NCBI RefSeq assembly: GCF_009730915.1
Contig: NC_052475.1
Coordinates: 26,535,016-26,599,015, forward strand
From: Dioscorea cayenensis subsp. rotundata
Taxonomy: Eukaryota > Streptophyta > Magnoliopsida > Dioscoreales > Dioscoreaceae
DNA length: 64,000 nt
Direction of reading: 5' to 3'
Shown here in pieces: positions 10,968 to 21,417 of this stretch (positions are counted from its first letter, which is position 1; each line of letters starts with the position of its first letter). The position numbers and the translations under genes are program-made. The notes under the pieces are model-generated. The model did not search any database and was not told the DNA's origin. It saw only the letters and a list, made by a program, of their open reading frames with translations.

Positions 10968-13751
10968 ATCTATCTACAGAACAAAACTCTAGCGTGAGTC
11001 TCTCTCTCTCTAATAAAACCAGGGAGATGTCTTGGAGTTCCTTCTTTTTATTGTTTCTTTAATGCTTACCCATTTGGAGGAAAATGGGGGGAGAGGACTG
11101 GGGCTGGATTGGAGCCCATGCCCCCAAACAAGTCCCACCAAACAGAAAGCCAACACGCAGCCTGAGACGCACTCACAGACTTGAGAGAGTGAGAGAGATA
11201 TAGAGGTCATCATGCTTGCCTCTTCTTCTTCTTCTCCTCCTCCCTCTCTCTTTGTCTGGGGCACCCTTTCTCTGCCTCTAACTCATTGCTGATTGGTTTT
11301 TGCCAAGGAAAAAGCTTCAAAAGGTCTCACCTTTACCTCCCTCTTATACCCAAACTTTGGTAATTTTTTTCCTTCCTTATTTGTTCCTTGAACTTGTACT
11401 TGAGATTTGTGTGCGGGTGTGGAATATTGGATGATGAAACTGCTGGTTTTGATTGCTTGTATTCGTTTTAGGAGAAAAGAACTGGGAAAGGTCTCAGCTT
11501 TGGCCCATTCACTTCCCAAATTTGGTGCTTTGTTATCCCTTGGGTTTTAACCATCTTTAAAGTTGAGTTTTTTTGTGTTGCTCTGGATTGAAGGGTGAAT
11601 GATTAGGTTCTTTGTTTTATTGATTTTGTGAGGCAAAAAAATAGAAAAGCTTCGAAAGGTTTCATCTTTAGCTTTTGTAGTCCATCTTGTTTCCAAAGTT
11701 GTTTCTTTCCTTGTTGTTTGCTGAGTTATCTTGGAACTTGAAGGCTTGTGTGACTGTGGATTGAAGGGTGACTGTTGATCTTTGAAAACCTTTGGGATTG
11801 ATTTCTTCAATTCATTTTTGGAGAAAAAACCGGTAAAGGTCTCAGTTTTGGTCCATTCTCTTCATTAATCTGGTGCTTCTTATCCCTTTGTTTGACTAAT
11901 TAGATGTTAGATTGAATGATTAAGATAAGGTCTGATTTTGTATTGGTTTTTGTAAAGTAAATATCTTGGAAAGGTCTCATCTTCAGCTCCTTCTTGGTTA
12001 CAAAGTCTGGTTTTTCCTCCATGCTATAGCCTATAGCTATATTGGAATTGATTATTGATTAGATGATAAATAGAGGTTTTTCAAAACCATGTATTTCGGA
12101 TTTATCCGTTCATCTTAGAAGAGAAGAAACTAGGAAAGGTCTCAGTTCTGGAATATCTTATTCCTTTTAAATCTAGTGTTTCTGATATCTTAGTTTTAGT
12201 AATTTGGTAATCTCTTTGATTTATTTCGATTCTTTTTGGGAGGAAAAATTGGAAAACATCTCAGCTTTGGTATCTTGTCTCTTTATATCTTGTTGAAAGT
12301 TGAGTTTTGTGTAACTCTGGATCCAAATGATAAAGATAAGGTGTGTCTTTGATTTATTTTTTTGTATTTAAGTTGGTTTTGTTAGAGAGAAAGCTTAAAA
12401 AAGCTACATATTTAGCTTCCTCTTTGTACCACAGTTTGGTTTTTCCCTATTGTTTGTTGAGCTATATTGGAACTAGAGAGAGTAATTATTCTTTAGAACT
12501 ATGAGTTTTAGTTTCTTCGTAGAACCGGTAAAAGTTTCAGCTTTGCGTAGCTTCATGCTCAAATTTGGTGTTTCCATTGTTAAGTTCAAGTATCTGGCAC
12601 TTCAAGGCTTAATGTGACCGTGAATTGAATGATAAGGATAATAGTTCTTCTTGAGTAATTGGTAACTTGCCTTTGGTTTCTTTGATTCTAGTCAAGATGA
12701 ACAAGCTTGGGAAGTTCTCATCTTTTATTAATTTTCCTTCCCCTTTGCTCAAAACTTGCCGGCCATCAAGATTCTGATCAGAATGTGAAATGGGTTTCGT
12801 GTGACGAATGCAATTCATTGGAATTGGATTCATTCATTCATTTTCTGAAGGAAAAGCTTGACAAGTTGGATCTTTATCTCACTTCGGTTCAAATTCATCG
12901 TTATATTTAATGTTTTGTCTAGTTATGGCTTTGACATCTATTAACTTGTCTTATTGGGAAAAAAATCAAAAGCAATCTCATCTTTTGGTTTTGATGGTTT
13001 GTTTTTCCCATTTATTTCTCGAATTGATTAATGAGATATGAATTGCTTTTAATCGTTTGTTTTTAGCTTCTTTTGTTCATACTGAAAGAAAAACCTGACA
13101 AGGCTTCTTGAAGTTCTTTACTGTTCGAAAGTATTCTATCTAGACAGTTTGGCAGATTGGTTTGTTTCCTTTAAATATTCGTTTATATATCATTCAATTG
13201 CTTGAGCTTTTTTTAATTTTTTCCTCAACATCAGGTAGAACTCTTTTGTTTGCTTTTGGCTTGTAGATCAACTTTGGAACGAAAGATAAGCTTTACAGTG
13301 TTTCTGATGATAGTTTCTTATGACGAATTCTGTTCCGTCAGTAAGGTATGTGTTTTGGTGGGGTAAGAGATGCGGATTCTTTTGATCAAGCTGATTGATT
13401 GGTTTAATGTGATTTTCAGTAGAAGTTTGTCGTGCTGTTGTTTCTTGTTTCAGTGTCAAGAATGATAGAATCAGGATTTTTGCATAAATTCTTCGGCCAC
13501 TAACTCTTTTGTTGGAATAAATGATGTGATTCTTTTTTCCGATGTGAAGAGCTTATAAATTCTTGTCTAATTTGATTCTTTTTTTCGGAATCATTGTGAC
13601 TTTTTGAATTGATTGTTGGGCAATCGCCCACCGAATGATAAAATTCCGGTTTTCATTGAAGGATCAAGGCTGTTCAGCATTACTTAAAGTTGATGAGATT
13701 TGAGTCCATTCTAACGAAAAATCACTCTGCATGCAGGTGACAATAAATACA
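10681..13751 (+). promoter_or_regulatory. Promoter and long 5' leader of the TML-like gene
   Basis: A CT-rich tract (about 10935-10965 and 10999-11010) typical of plant 5' UTRs is followed by a strong donor GC|GTGAGT at about 10994. A good acceptor TGCATGCAG ends at 13736, 15 bases before the chosen ATG. A ~2.7-kb leader intron is therefore the simplest model, but several shorter leader exons are possible. Most of it is occupied by the repeat array listed separately. Confidence 0.5.
11280..13120 (+). repeat. Diverged tandem array in the leader, about 13 units of 110-180 bp
   Basis: A core like GAAAAG-(n)-GGAAAGGTCTCAGCTTTGG recurs at about 11320, 11487, 11655, 11835, 11970, 12135, 12254, 12399, 12530, 12710, 12862, 12970 and 13095. 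The copies tend to alternate between a form continuing TCAGCTTTGGTCC and one continuing TCATCTTTAGCTCC, suggesting an ancestral two-part unit. Each core is usually followed by a T-rich stretch and a TTGGATTGAAGGGTGA-like block. Copies decay towards the 3' end. Confidence 0.75.
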
Positions 13752-14999
13752 ATGTTGAAGGATGAAGAGAGGGACGCAGATAACAGTATGAGGCGGCACA
13801 AGAAGAAGAAGATCAATGCTGATGAGTTGAGCAACAAGAAAGAGATTGAGGTTTTGGATAACTCTCCAAAATACGGGCTTTCTACAGATCGAGAGAGGAA
13901 CAGAGCCAACGGCTCTTCAAAGGTTATGGAACCTCAGGATGCAGATTACTCATTCGTGCCATTTCTCAGCGATGAGATCGCTCTTCTCATATTGGCCAGA
14001 GTACCAAGATCGGAGTACCAAAGGCTCTGTTATGTAAATCGGCGATACCAAACTCTAGTTCGAAGCGGAGAGCTCTACTCCATCAGGAAAGAGATCGGCA
14101 TAAAGGAGCCTTCCATACTAATGCTAGCTAGTGGTGAGTCAAATTGGTGGTGCTACGATCCCCGGTCTCGTGTTCGCCGGAATCTGCCAGTCCTGCCAGC
14201 CGATGAGTGTTTTTCCTCATTCGACAAGGAATCACTCTGTGCTGGTACTCACCTCCTCGTATCGGGAAAGGAGATAAGTGGCTCAGTGATATGGCGATAT
14301 GAATTGGCGTCGGATCAGTGGTTCAAGGGGCCATTGATGATCAATCCAAGATGTTTGTTTGCTTCAGCAAACTGTGGTAATGAGGCTTGTGTGGCGGGCG
14401 GGATCGCGCCGACAATGGAAATCCTGAACACTGCCGAGAAGTATGACCCTGAGAGCAAAACCTGGAACCAGTTGCCGAGGATGAAACAGAGGCGTAAACT
14501 CTGCTCAGGATGTTACATGGACAAGAAGTTCTACGTCATCGGTGGACAAAATGAAAAGGGTGATAATCTCACTTGCGGCGAATTCTATGATACTGAAAAG
14601 AATGTGTGGGAGCTGATACCTGACATGCTGCAGAAAGATGCACCAACCTGGTCTTCTCGGTCTCCACCGCTCATCGCCGTTGTTAACAACGAGCTTTACT
14701 CGCTCGAGGCTTCATCAAATCGGCTCAAGGTTTACTTGAAGATGAGCAATTGTTGGAAAGATTTGGGAGAAGTTCCGGTGAGAGCTGATCATAGTCGGGG
14801 TTGGGGAGTGGCGTTCAAGTCTTTAGGCGATGAATTGCTTGTCATCGGCAGCAGGGCACTCTCACATGCATTCCGTGGGATGACGATATGCACTTGCAAG
14901 CCTGATCCAGAGTTGGATTCTCCCCCGTGGCGAGTGCTCGAAAATGATGGTCTTCATTGGAGCTCATTCATCTTCAATTGTTCTATAATGGTCGCTTGA
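13752..14999 (+). CDS. TML: F-box/kelch-repeat protein, TML/At3g27150 type (miR2111 target)
   Basis: The single coding exon gives 415 residues if translation starts at 13752 (MLKDEERDADN). An in-frame ATG at 13731 lies before or within the probable splice acceptor (ends 13736), so I prefer 13752. A basic stretch MRRHKKKK is followed by an F-box at about residues 68-115 (FLSDEIALLILARVPRSEY) and a C-terminal kelch propeller with blades such as CVAGGIAPTMEILNTAEKYD and FYVIGGQNEKGD. F-box/kelch proteins are substrate receptors of SCF ubiquitin ligases; TML in Lotus roots suppresses nodulation downstream of shoot signals, and its Arabidopsis relative is a miR2111 target. The miR2111 site within the coding region supports this subgroup over other SKIP11-like proteins. 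The frame is intact. Confidence 0.88.
   Translation: MLKDEERDADNSMRRHKKKKINADELSNKKEIEVLDNSPKYGLSTDRERNRANGSSKVMEPQDADYSFVPFLSDEIALLILARVPRSEYQRLCYVNRRYQTLVRSGELYSIRKEIGIKEPSILMLASGESNWWCYDPRSRVRRNLPVLPADECFSSFDKESLCAGTHLLVSGKEISGSVIWRYELASDQWFKGPLMINPRCLFASANCGNEACVAGGIAPTMEILNTAEKYDPESKTWNQLPRMKQRRKLCSGCYMDKKFYVIGGQNEKGDNLTCGEFYDTEKNVWELIPDMLQKDAPTWSSRSPPLIAVVNNELYSLEASSNRLKVYLKMSNCWKDLGEVPVRADHSRGWGVAFKSLGDELLVIGSRALSHAFRGMTICTCKPDPELDSPPWRVLENDGLHWSSFIFNCSIMVA
13928..13948 (+). promoter_or_regulatory. miR2111 target site in the F-box/kelch coding region
   Basis: The 21 bases contain ACCTCAGGATGCAGATTA and pair with mature plant miR2111 (as I recall its sequence) at 19 of 21 positions; the two mismatches face the miRNA 3' end. 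Seed and central cleavage positions are fully paired. It lies just upstream of the F-box, as in Arabidopsis and legume targets. Confidence 0.88.
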
Positions 15000-15319
15000 T
15001 CAGTGTCATTGTTGGCCAGGATAGAGAGAGTTCTTCTGCTCTTTGCTTGATTTCTGCATTTGAACTTCAGATAAACATAAAAAGGAAGAAATTAAAAAGA
15101 TCAAAATGAATCACCGATGTAACATTGTTTGATTATGTTGGTGGCGTTTCCCCAAGCACTTCAGTTTCTATCAGTTCATAAATGTTGGCCTTCCATTTTA
15201 TGATACTGGGAGGAATTTAGTTATTTGGTCTTTATATAAATACATGGAATTTCAATACATGACTCATCTACAACTTATTTTTTTATTTTTGATTTGCAAA
15301 GTTTAATCTCTTTTAACAG
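15000..15319. other. 3' UTR and spacer after the TML-like gene
   Basis: Presumed 3' UTR followed by T-rich sequence. No gene. The sequence CTTTTAACAG at about 15310-15319 may be the target duplication of the LINE that follows. Confidence 0.5.
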
Positions 15320-16225
15320 TTTTTTTTTTTTTTTTTGAGGGAAAGGAGCTCATAGAGCTATTTTATTAAATAGAGAAAGAAATACAAAGCGTTCAAGTTA
15401 CAAACCAAGCGCCAGAAAGATCTTTGCCCTGATGAAAAAGGGTAAGAGTATGAGAGTTAAGTCCATGAAGGGCAAGACTATTAGCAATTGCCAACCAGGC
15501 CTTAGGAATGATGCAAATCCGTGGGTGACCCAAGCTTAAAATGTAATCAGACACGCTGGTGATCAGTGGATGAAGACGCCAAGCAAAGAGAGAATCGTCA
15601 AACTTGATTAAATGATATAGATCAGTGCTAGCAAGGAAGATTGTGTTAGGCAAAAGATCCAATGCATGAAGACTACCAAAAGCAACCCGCAACGCTATAG
15701 CTTCAGCTTCAACAATTGAGTCTGCAAGATTATTGCAGCAACCTGCACAAATGAGCTGAGAACAAGCATTAGTAATATAAAATCCTGCACCATAAGCTCT
15801 AGTCTCACTATTTCCCATAGAGGATACATAGAGAAAAGGACTGTCGATTATAGAGAAATTGTTGAGAATGAGCCGGTTTCCAGACATGAAAGAGGGGGAT
15901 TGAGAGAACTCCCTGACATGAATTAGAGCTTTGATGTGAATGGCATTGAAATCAAGAGCTTCATTGCGGAAAATGAGATTACATCCTGACTTTCATATTA
16001 GCCAAGAAGTAACTGCAATAACGGATTGGTCTTGAATATCATAAACAGAGTTAGTAGGAGAAAGCTAGTATCCAGATGAAAAGCCATCAAGAAAAATAAC
16101 TTGCTTGCCAATAGCAGTACTGACCAAACTCCAAATGAACTGAGCTTTGGGACAGTGGTTAAATAAATGTTAAGTGTTTTCAAAGTCAAAATTGCAAAAC
16201 AACCTTTTCCTTTTTATAACAAGTG
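15320..16225 (-). mobile_element. 5'-truncated plant LINE (L1 type) with zf-RVT and RNase H remnants
   Basis: On the minus strand the order is a zinc-binding RT tail (zf-RVT: C-N-F-D-F-E-N-T, H-L-F-N-H-C-P-K at about 16200-16130), a linker, and an RNase H-like domain (15393-15860: GAGFYITNACSQLICAGCCN, DSIVEAEAIALRVAFGS, then SLALHGLNSHTLTLFHQGKD). It ends in an A-tail, seen as the T-run at 15320-15338. Several frame breaks and stops show it is dead: for example a stop inside the ENT*HLF segment. Only the 3' end of the element is present, as expected from incomplete reverse transcription. TTTTAACAG and TTTTAAACAG at the two sides may be the target duplication. Confidence 0.85.
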
Positions 16226-16322
16226 TTTTAAACAGCAACTTCTGCACAAAATTTAGCTTATTTTTCATAGTTTTACAACAGCAAACCTGCCGAGCCTGTT
16301 TTAATAGAATAGAGAAAGCAAC

Positions 16323-16965
16323 TAAGGTAGCGTTTGATTGGATGTAATTCTAAATGCAGTGGATTTCTAGTTACAATGTAACTGAAAATATTTGGCTTTC
16401 AAAATATAGTGCAGTCAAATCTTGTGTTTGGTTGGATGTAACTGAAATTACTGTATTATAAGATTTTATGTTTGTTTGGAAGGATTTGTAAATCTGGAAT
16501 TGGAAAACATGTATATAAGTGTATGGATATGTCTGCGTATATGCATATATATATATGTATATGTATATATTTGTGTATATATACATATATGTGTATTTAT
16601 ATATGTAAACATATTATATATAGGTATATCTAGGGAGTGTATATACATACATGTATGTATATATAAATATGTATGTATATGTATGTGCATACATATATGT
16701 GTATATATGTATATGTGTATGTGTATATGTATAGATTTATGTATATATGTATATATATGTATATGTATATATGTATATATACATATGCATATATACTAGT
16801 TTTGAACTCCCGGGATTTGATTTTACGGTCATTTTGACCGTAAACCAAAATCCCTCAATGATGGGATTTCAAAAACACATAAAAATTGAAATACATCAAA
16901 ACAAACACAATAAGGGATTTGGAGTTACATGTAACTCAAAATCCCTTGAAACAAACACTACCTAA
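16323..16965. mobile_element. Tourist-like MITE (PIF/Harbinger) with TAA target duplication
   Basis: Element 16326-16962, flanked by TAA on both sides. The ends are GGTAGCGTTTGATTGG and, reverse complemented, GGTAGTGTTTGTTTCA, imperfect terminal inverted repeats; subterminal GATGTAACTG / GAGTTACATG blocks also mirror each other. A 3-bp TAA duplication is the hallmark of this superfamily. A short perfect hairpin TTTACGGTCA-ttt-TGACCGTAAA lies at 16823-16845. The interior is mostly a microsatellite, so it has no coding capacity. Confidence 0.8.
16505..16797. repeat. (TA/TG)n microsatellite inside the MITE
   Basis: About 290 bp of interrupted GTATATG/TATATA repeats. Open frames rich in Tyr, Ile and Cys on both strands here are artefacts of the repeat. 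Confidence 0.9.
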
Positions 16966-17316
16966 ATTAAGCTTTGTATAGAGTGAATTTTTTTTTTTCC
17001 TTTGCCTGACTTTTAAAACTCTTGAAATCAATCAGACTTGATCACTAGTCTTCGTCACCACCAGAAAGAATAATCTAGTCTAGTAAATCATACATAAGCA
17101 AAACAAGAATATCATCACAACCACCAGAAACAATGAAGAAAGTAACCAAAAAGTCTGAAGGCAAAGTAAATGTAGATAACTCAAGTGTCATGAAAAGGCT
17201 AGTACAATCAATCTTAAGCAAAATGTTTGGTGTCAACTTAATTATAAAAAATCCAACACAACGAGAGGTGACTGCAATGCAGATTCCAAAATCTCCAACT
17301 AGATATGAGCTAAGGT

Positions 17317-19744
17317 TTAGGATGAAGCACCGCTGCGCAGGGCTTGACCTTTCTTCGGCTTCTGGGTGGCCAGCTGAGTTTCCTCCTGCAAAATTACAAA
17401 AAATTCAGTAATAAAAACTAGCCTGTGCTCACTCTTCATATATATATATATATATAGCATTGAATTCTAAACATAGTGGATATACAAAATAGAACCAAAA
17501 TTGACTGTAATCTTAAAATAAAAAGTTTGAAACTGATGCTACAAAGAAGTGAAGGTTCAATAAGATGATGGTTTAATCATATCCTTCATCTATCAGTGAA
17601 ATGAAAGTAATCAGGTATCAAAATCAGTGATATGATGAGGCTCTACTCATTCTTAGTTCAAAGCACAATAATCTGGGTTCCAAAGTCCAGACTAACCATG
17701 CCAAACCAAATCACTCCATTCCAGACTTAAGTGTCAAAATTAAAACTACTCGATCAAACTACCACTGTTCAAATATATCTGAACCATAACAAGAAGCTTT
17801 TCCTGCAGAATTAGAAGTTCCAAAAAATTAGCATTCCAATAGCAGCAAATGGAAACTCACCTCCTTTCTGACAGATTCTTCTTTCTCAGATAAAATCAAT
17901 TCAATATGACATGGAGATGACATATAAGCTGTCACGTGAAAAACAAGATTTAGTCAACAAGATATAAGCGCTGATACAACAAGAAGTCCAACACTCACGA
18001 TTAATTCGTCCATGAGCACGGTAAGTCCTGCGCCTCTGCTTCTGAGCTTGGTTCACTTGAATGTGAGATATGAAGAGTGTATCTACATCCAAACCTTTCA
18101 CCTGTGAAACAAGGTCATAACATCATTAGAACGAACTCCCTTAAGTTAGTTCAGATGAAATATGGCATTCACATACATCTGCATTGCTCTCAGCATTCTT
18201 CAGCAAGTCCAAAATGAACCTAGCAGACTTCATGGGCCAGCGACCTTGGCCGTTTGGATGGCGGTTCTTAGCCTGTGCAGTGCGACCAACACCACCACAA
18301 AACCTCGTGAAAGGAATGGCTTGCTTGTGAGCAATAACATCTTCAAGATACCTTTTCGCCTTAGCCAGAGGCAACTTTCTAATTGCGTGAGCTGTCTCTC
18401 GTGTATTCTGTTAAAAGGATGAGAATACATAAGAAAAGCTAAAGAAGTTCAGAGAATCAGAGAACTCCTCACAAATACCAGAGTAAACAGGTAAATTAGC
18501 AAAATACCATGATAAACCAAATTGAAAAGTATTAATCAAAGATTAGAAAGTTCACGTTGCAAGGAATAGGACAAACATCCAAAAGCAATCAATGGAGGAA
18601 AACAAGAATTCGCAAACAAGTGGAAATTAAGTTTACCAAGCCATTTTCTGTGTTTCTCTAAACACAAATTGAAGGGTATATTATAAGAGATTGTTGACTG
18701 GCATCTGCATTCAGCTCTTCTAAACAGAGTCAAGAAGTTCAAAAACTTTCAAAAGACAACATATAGTTGGTAATTTGGTTTCATAATTTCCATAATTTAA
18801 TAGTTCCAAACATGACCCTATCTAAGCCCTCTTAACTAAATGACAAAAAAGAAAAAAGAAAAAAATAAATTGATAGACCATATAAATACTTTGCATCAAC
18901 TAAGCCAAATGAAGAACCACACAGATGACAGATCTCCTGAAATTTTAGGAGAAGTGTTCAGCAGGCAATAACCATCGCCCTTGCTTCTAATAAATACTGT
19001 TAAAAAAAAAACTTTCCACAGGTCAGATTATAACTTGATCTAAGAAATATGAACCGCATCGCAAGCATTAATTATAATTATTATTTTATAAAACCACAGA
19101 TAGCTTTTCCCAAAATACAAACGAGCATCAAATCATTGAGTGTCAAAACATGAACTTTTATATGATCCTCAAATAAGAACACATGCAGATCAAAGCGGGG
19201 AAACCAAACTGTGAATGTGGCATGAGAGTAACATAACTCCAAGTGATCAAAAAGCAACAGAATATACAAACAAAGGTATGATCTTTATCGATTTAGACGT
19301 GAAGTAAACAACCAGAGAATGAAACACTGATCTAAAATTAAAGAAATCAAGCAAATCCGTATGCTTAGAAGAAATTACAATTTCAATGGATTATCTAAAA
19401 CATGCATTTCCAGAATAATCGTAAACAAATATCACAAAGGCTCGGAAACAGAGAAAAAAAAAATCAGGACTTCTCAACCAAACTTGAACACCAATCTCCA
19501 AACAAGCTTACGACGAAGCAATATAAGCCAGACGCACCTTGAAGTGAACCCTGAGGTCCCGGCCCATGGCCTTCGCCGCTGCAAAAATCAACCACAAGCA
19601 TCAAGATCAGTGAATTAGAAAACCACCGATCTAAGAAAACGCAAGTCCTAGAAGCAGATTCGGTTCGTAGATGCAAAACAAAGACTAGGGTTCATGGAGC
19701 TCACACTTAGTAGGGTTTTCCGGCTCCTTCGAGTACTTCACCAT
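17317..19744 (-). CDS. RPL17: 60S ribosomal protein L17 (uL22)
   Basis: Six minus-strand exons: 19705-19744, 19538-19578, 18177-18407, 17999-18101, 17861-17928 and 17317-17385. All introns are GT-AG and the phases join exactly, giving 183 residues. The protein starts [13 protein letters not shown], continues [71 protein letters not shown] and [20 protein letters not shown], and ends [14 protein letters not shown]. This is uL22 of the large cytosolic subunit, lining the peptide exit tunnel. The gene appears intact. The longest intron (18408-19537) carries no recognised element. Confidence 0.96.
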
Positions 19745-19840
19745 TGCTGCAGCTGAGGCGGCGTCGGCGGGACGGTCTCCGGGGTTCCTCAGGAGTTAAA
19801 AAAGGTTGCTCATTATATAGCAAAACCCTAACCCTAATTC
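19745..19840 (-). promoter_or_regulatory. RPL17 core promoter: TATA box and telo-boxes
   Basis: On the minus strand TATATAAT lies at 19819-19812, about 70 bp before the ATG. Just upstream, at 19823-19837, is a double telo-box (AAACCCTAACCCTAA on the plus strand). Telo-boxes are a known hallmark of plant ribosomal protein gene promoters, which fits the gene. Confidence 0.7.
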
Positions 19841-19953
19841 CCAGAAACATTTTATTATTTTTGCGTTTTAACCCCTTAAAATATATTAATAGTGTTGTTT
19901 ATGTGTATACACCCCTCCCTTGATTAGTATATACACTGATATGCACACCAGGG

Positions 19954-20338
19954 TAGGGTTGTAAACGAGCCAAGCCGAGCTGAGCTGAGTATCACCCGTC
20001 TCGAGCTTGTTTGAGCCAATTTTTTTGTGCTCGAGCTCAACTCGCGGAAAAGCTCAAGTGGCTCGAGTTTGGTTTATTTAAGCTTGATTAACCCGTCATT
20101 GTTGGATAAAAGAATATTTTTGTTAATTTAATATAATTTATATAATTATGTATTTTTAAATATATATATATAATTTAATATTTTATATATAAAAACTTGT
20201 TTAAGTTCGCTAACGTCACAAGTTGAGTATTTTTTGGCTCGAGCTCGACTCGGCTTATGAAAAGTCGAATCGAATTTGAGCATTGACTGAGCCGATCTCG
20301 AGTAACTCATGAGTAGTTTGGCTCATTTACACCCCCTA
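19954..20338. mobile_element. MITE with GTAAACGAGCC-type inverted ends
   Basis: Left end TAGGGTTGTAAACGAGCCAA mirrors right end TAGGGGGTGTAAATGAGCCA (reverse complement). The interior repeats GAGCTCGA/GGCTCGAG palindromes, giving heavy secondary structure. This resembles a widespread plant non-autonomous family often placed with hAT. No clear target duplication was found, so ends are approximate. Confidence 0.6.
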
Positions 20339-20493
20339 CAATAGGGTGTGTTATCTTTTTATAAAATTATATTTATCAAATGACTTTAAAAAAATGTAAT
20401 ACTTTTTTCTCTGCTAATTTAAATATTTGTAATTTGAAAGATAGTTGAGGTGCATCCGTGAAAGCTAGAAGTCAGAGTTAAATGAAAAACCTC

Positions 20494-20892
20494 AGAGGCC
20501 GTTTGGTTTGCGGTAATGTGGAAAGATTACCACGTGTTACGTGGTAATCTGAAAATATTACCACATTTGGCATTACATCGGTGGTAATGTGGATGATAAT
20601 ATCACATTACCAACTTATAAATATTACCAAGAAAGTGGTAATCTTATTATCATCAAATTTGGTGTCTATCTTGGATTACCATGGTAATCTTATAACTTTT
20701 TTATATTTTAACAAATTGATTACCATGACAACCAAACACGGTAATGAACTATTCCTGGTAATAAGAGTTCCCAACCAAACATGGTTATATTAAATTACCG
20801 CAATATTCCCAACCATATAACATGCCTACTCGTATTACCATGATAATCTCGTTAGGTGATAATATGTCATTATCACAAACCAAACGACCTCA
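20494..20892. mobile_element. MITE with GAGGCCGTTTGGTTTG ends
   Basis: Left GAGGCCGTTTGGTTTG and right CAAACCAAACGACCTC are inverted copies with one difference. The interior is filled with repeats of GGTAATnTGG and ATTACCA in both orientations. There is no coding capacity and no unambiguous target duplication. The class is uncertain (PIF/Harbinger or hAT). Confidence 0.7.
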
Positions 20893-21417
20893 TGTGAGAA
20901 GTTATGAGCTATGAATGAGGTTCGGAGGAAATGACCTAGATTATAGTATTAATTTTAGTTAAATATATATTTAGAAAAAATAATTTGAATACTTGCCTTT
21001 TTTTTTATATTCTTATAGGATATTATTGGGCTATCTAATGATTGACAATTTTGATTATGTAAATTAATAAAAAACCTAATTTTTTAAATAATTATTGATA
21101 TATGTTATAAAGATTATAAAAATAATTATGTAAATAAAGAAAAATTATATATTAACATTGTAAAATTCAGTTGGCTTTAAATTTGTTCCTCATAAAATAA
21201 TTTGAATTTTGAGTAATAGCATATATTCTTATATGCTATTACTAATCACTTTCAAACGACTAACTAGTATAAAACTCAATTGTCCACTTGAAGTAAATTA
21301 GTATTGATTTTGTGTACATGTCCCCTAATTATACAAATTATTTCAGTTTATCATGAGAAACATTATTCTAACTTGTATATTATAATAAATTAAAAATTGA
21401 TAATAAATAAAATAAAG
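20893..21417. other. AT-rich spacer, no gene seen
   Basis: Very AT-rich sequence up to the left end of the MULE complex; no coding or repeat structure recognised. Confidence 0.6.

Noticed and set aside
11010-11264. Minus-strand Glu-rich frame
   Set aside because: It arises from CT/GA-rich leader sequence of the TML-like gene.
16371-16848. Open frames on both strands rich in Tyr, Ile and Cys
   Set aside because: They are translations of the (TA/TG)n microsatellite inside the MITE.
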